Notes under the pieces: model-generated
Databases searched by the model: none
Told to the model about the DNA's origin: nothing
What the model saw: only the letters and a program-made list of their open reading frames with translations
In this document: piece after piece, positions 49,793 through 52,063 of the stretch
Layout of the letters: each line of letters starts with the position of its first letter
Numbering within the stretch: the stretch's first letter is position 1
From: Synechococcus sp. AG-683-C23
GTDB lineage: Bacteria > Cyanobacteriota > Cyanobacteriia > PCC-6307 > Cyanobiaceae
Assembly (NCBI GenBank): GCA_003208835.1
Contig: QCVD01000013.1
Span: 1 to 52,063, forward strand
Direction of reading: 5' to 3'
Length of the DNA: 52,063 bases
Position numbers and translations under genes: made by a program

Positions 49793-51163
49793 ATGAACGA
49801 CATTATCTGTCCACACTGTAATACCGCATTCAAAGTGGATGGATCAGGATATGCAGATATTCTGAAACAAGTTCGGGATCGGGATTTCGAAAAGCAATTG
49901 AATCAACGATTAGATCTTGCTGAGAATGACAAGCGGAACGCCATTGAGCTTGCTATGGCGAAAAAGACCTCTGAGCTTCAATATTTAGAGAGTCAGTTGA
50001 GAGATAGAGATTTAAAACAGCAACTTGCTATCAAGGATGCCGTTACAACAGCAGAGAAGCAACGCGATTTAATCGCAAAGGAATTAGAGCAAAACCGAGA
50101 CAATCAGCAACAAGAACTAAGATTCACTGAAACACGTTTTGCTCAGGAATTGCAGACTGTCACCATGCAAAAGCAAGCTGAACTACGTGATCTACAGTCA
50201 AAATTAGATGCTACTGATATTCAGCGTAAGCTCGCTATTAATGAAGCAGTAAATTTTGTTGAAAAAGAGCGTGATGCTCTAAAAAATCGAATCAGTGAAT
50301 CAGAACTAAAGCATCAACTCGAATCCCAATCGCTGAAAGAACGATATGAAGCACAAATTTATGATCGTGATGAAGCCATCGTCAGACTTCGAGATATGAA
50401 AGCACGACTTTCTACGAAAATGGTCGGAGAGACTCTGGAACAACATTGTGAAACCGAATTCAATCGGCTTCGAGCAGCAGCATTTCCTAGAGCCTATTTC
50501 GAAAAAGACAATGATGCCAGCTCTGGAAGCAAAGGCGATTATATTTTCCGTGATTTTGATGATTCTGGAAACGAGATTATCTCCATCATGTTTGAGATGA
50601 AAAATGAAAATGATACAACATCTACCAAGAAGAAAAATGAGGACTTTTTTAAGGAGCTCAACAAGGATCGACTCGAGAAAACTTGTGAGTATGCAGTTCT
50701 TGTTTCACTATTAGAACCAGAGAGTCAACTCTACAATTCAGGGATCGTTGACGTATCCCACCGGTTTTCAAAAAGCTACGTTATTAGACCACAATTTTTT
50801 ATTCCATTTATTACTCTTCTGCGCAATGCCGCCCTTAAATCGATTGAATACAAGGCTGAACTCGCCTTAATCAAAGCGCAAAATATTGATGTGACTCATT
50901 TCGAGGAAGATCTTGAGTCATTCAAGAGCGCTTTTGGGAGAAATTATGATTTAGCATCACGCCGATTCCAAACAGCAATTGATGAAATTGATAAGTCAAT
51001 TGATCATTTACAGAAAACGAAAGATGCTCTAATGGGAGCGGATCGAAATTTACGCCTTGCAAACGACAAAGCACAAGATGTAACCGTTAAAAAGCTAATA
51101 AGACAGAACCCCACAATGAGCAACAAATTCATGGAACTTAAAAATAAAGATTCATCAGATTAA
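49793..51163 (+). CDS. DUF2130-family protein
   Basis: 456 aa. N-terminal CPHCNTAF zinc-knuckle half, then about 180 residues of coiled coil (Glu/Gln/Lys/Arg heptads), then the DUF2130 core: [37 protein letters not shown] and [12 protein letters not shown]. The D..FEMK arrangement recalls a PD-(D/E)xK nuclease site. A second helical segment ends the protein. Proposed DNA-processing role by family only; no partner nearby. Confidence 0.82.
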   Translation: MNDIICPHCNTAFKVDGSGYADILKQVRDRDFEKQLNQRLDLAENDKRNAIELAMAKKTSELQYLESQLRDRDLKQQLAIKDAVTTAEKQRDLIAKELEQNRDNQQQELRFTETRFAQELQTVTMQKQAELRDLQSKLDATDIQRKLAINEAVNFVEKERDALKNRISESELKHQLESQSLKERYEAQIYDRDEAIVRLRDMKARLSTKMVGETLEQHCETEFNRLRAAAFPRAYFEKDNDASSGSKGDYIFRDFDDSGNEIISIMFEMKNENDTTSTKKKNEDFFKELNKDRLEKTCEYAVLVSLLEPESQLYNSGIVDVSHRFSKSYVIRPQFFIPFITLLRNAALKSIEYKAELALIKAQNIDVTHFEEDLESFKSAFGRNYDLASRRFQTAIDEIDKSIDHLQKTKDALMGADRNLRLANDKAQDVTVKKLIRQNPTMSNKFMELKNKDSSD

Positions 51164-51230
51164 TAGTTTTTATGAATGCCACAATGGCAATTTTGAACTT
51201 TGGTTGGCGCCACAAAGTGAATGATTGATT

Positions 51231-51482
51231 TCACTGACTCCAGTGAGCAGTGCAGCGGAATCGTGATGAAAAACCAACATCTTTCTCCTCGCAATCCAAA
51301 GCGGTGATCGTGGCTCCTTTGGGAGCCAGCCGCATCGCCTGAGCCCTTGCCATCTGCTCTGTAGCAGCCTCACCTGAGCTTGTATTAGCCATGCTCATCG
51401 AGCCAAGGCTCCAAAAGGCAAGTCCGATGGACAGCCCTATCGAAAGCCTGACGCCTCTCAACATCGTCTTAAAAAAAGCCAT
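51231..51482 (-). CDS. Small exported protein (83 aa)
   Basis: Signal peptide LSIGLSIGLAFWSLGSMSMA, then a mature part of about 50 residues with two Cys (ALDCEEKD and RFRCTAHW) likely disulfide-bonded. Starts at ATG 51482 or 51464. No family recognised. Confidence 0.65.
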   Translation of the reverse strand: MAFFKTMLRGVRLSIGLSIGLAFWSLGSMSMANTSSGEAATEQMARAQAMRLAPKGATITALDCEEKDVGFSSRFRCTAHWSQ

Positions 51483-51591
51483 ACCATCAACGGAGCAACC
51501 ATACGTCTTCAACAACATTTAAATTTTGACAAAAACTTGGGAATCCCTCGAGGATGTACGAGCAATATGATGGGATACAACATCATTCGCG

Positions 51592-52063
51592 ATGCCATCG
51601 ACTCCCCGCAACCGTGTTGGAGACGTATATGGACAGCTCACCGTTGTCGCACCGTCTGACCGACGTACAAAATCGGGAAATGCCTATTGGTGGTGCCGTT
51701 GTAGCTGTGGGAAAGAACGAGAAGTTGCTGGGGACAAACTCTCTCTCAATGTTACTAGACGCAAACCAACTGTGACGGCTTGCGCGGAATGCTCAAGAGA
51801 GCATCAAATCGAAGCTGTTTGTTTTAAACACGATCGGGAAGAGCGTGATAGACGCAAACAGGCCGAGCGTGATCGAGAAATTCTTAAAGGAATCGTTCCC
51901 GATCGTTGGCTAAGACTTCCGTTCACCGATGCCCATGCAAGAGAACTTGGACAAACACAATTTTTCAGAGGACGTAAGTGTTTACGTGGTCATCTAGCGC
52001 CCTACAGAATTAATGGAGGTTGCCTTATTTGCGCTGGACAGATTCCGTCCGCGGAAGATTTGC
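51592..52063 (+). CDS. Cys-rich DNA-binding-like protein, 3' end outside window
   Basis: From ATG 51592 the frame runs open to the window edge (157 residues). MPSTPRNRVGDVYGQLTVVA then GNAYWWCRCSCGKEREVAGD,  with TACAEC next, matches the start of AP2/HNH-type homing or phage-like proteins (VYGxLTVV..CxCxCG). A long charged helix (HDREERDRRKQAERDREILK) follows, then a second Cys set (RKCLRGH, GGCLICAGQ). Possibly a mobile-element or regulatory protein. Confidence 0.6.
   Translation, partial: MPSTPRNRVGDVYGQLTVVAPSDRRTKSGNAYWWCRCSCGKEREVAGDKLSLNVTRRKPTVTACAECSREHQIEAVCFKHDREERDRRKQAERDREILKGIVPDRWLRLPFTDAHARELGQTQFFRGRKCLRGHLAPYRINGGCLICAGQIPSAEDL

Overview
The window looks like marine Synechococcus (subcluster 5.1-like picocyanobacterium). 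Supporting genes are an orange carotenoid protein (OCP)-CrtW ketolase-FRP operon, an IsiA/Pcb chlorophyll antenna, a PsbY-like photosystem II peptide, a high-light-inducible (Hli) protein, two phycobilisome-linker-domain proteins, several small families I recall as typical of cyanobacteria (DUF4278, DUF3303, DUF3136, Nif11), and very many short genes.

Layout. 1-4.6 kb is housekeeping: a flotillin tail cut by the window edge, a manganese-type ABC importer pair (solute-binding lipoprotein and ATPase, no permease alongside), endonuclease III, a plant-type ferredoxin and a uridine-kinase-like P-loop protein. 4.8-7.6 kb holds a candidate small RNA, two related single-helix peptides, a linker-domain protein with a hydrophobic tail, and a Nif11 protein. 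7.8-11.7 kb has a secreted cupin, DUF3303, DUF4278, a serine hydrolase and several small genes, one behind a LexA-like box.

11.7-30.6 kb is accessory DNA with low coding density. It contains four decayed genes (a LuxR-type regulator, a secreted protein, a PAP2 acid phosphatase, a duplicated gene tail), runs of overlapping short genes on the minus strand, a second copy of the small RNA, and at least five copies of a dispersed repeat of about 140 bp. Set in it is a light-harvesting group: a CpcG-type rod linker with a C-terminal membrane helix (CpcL-like), psbY, isiA, hli and several one-helix membrane peptides.

30.6-44 kb is mostly ordinary genes: a GT2 glycosyltransferase, a DCC-family protein, a sugar-epimerase-like protein, Cu/Zn superoxide dismutase, an RRM protein, a LuxR regulator with degenerate receiver, two DUF3136 paralogues, a J-domain membrane protein, an SDR and a second Nif11 protein. 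44-49 kb carries the photoprotection operon ocp-crtW-frp followed by a GH57-like protein. 49-52 kb has DUF1499 and DUF2130 proteins and a truncated Cys-rich protein at the edge.

How genes work together: CrtW makes the ketocarotenoid that OCP binds, OCP quenches phycobilisome energy in strong light, and FRP resets OCP. A CpcL-like linker would anchor phycocyanin rods to the membrane near photosystem I, where IsiA also serves under iron stress. With Hli, Cu/Zn SOD and a Mn importer, the window leans toward managing excess light, metal limitation and oxidative stress. All functions are inferred from sequence motifs read by eye; no database search was run.
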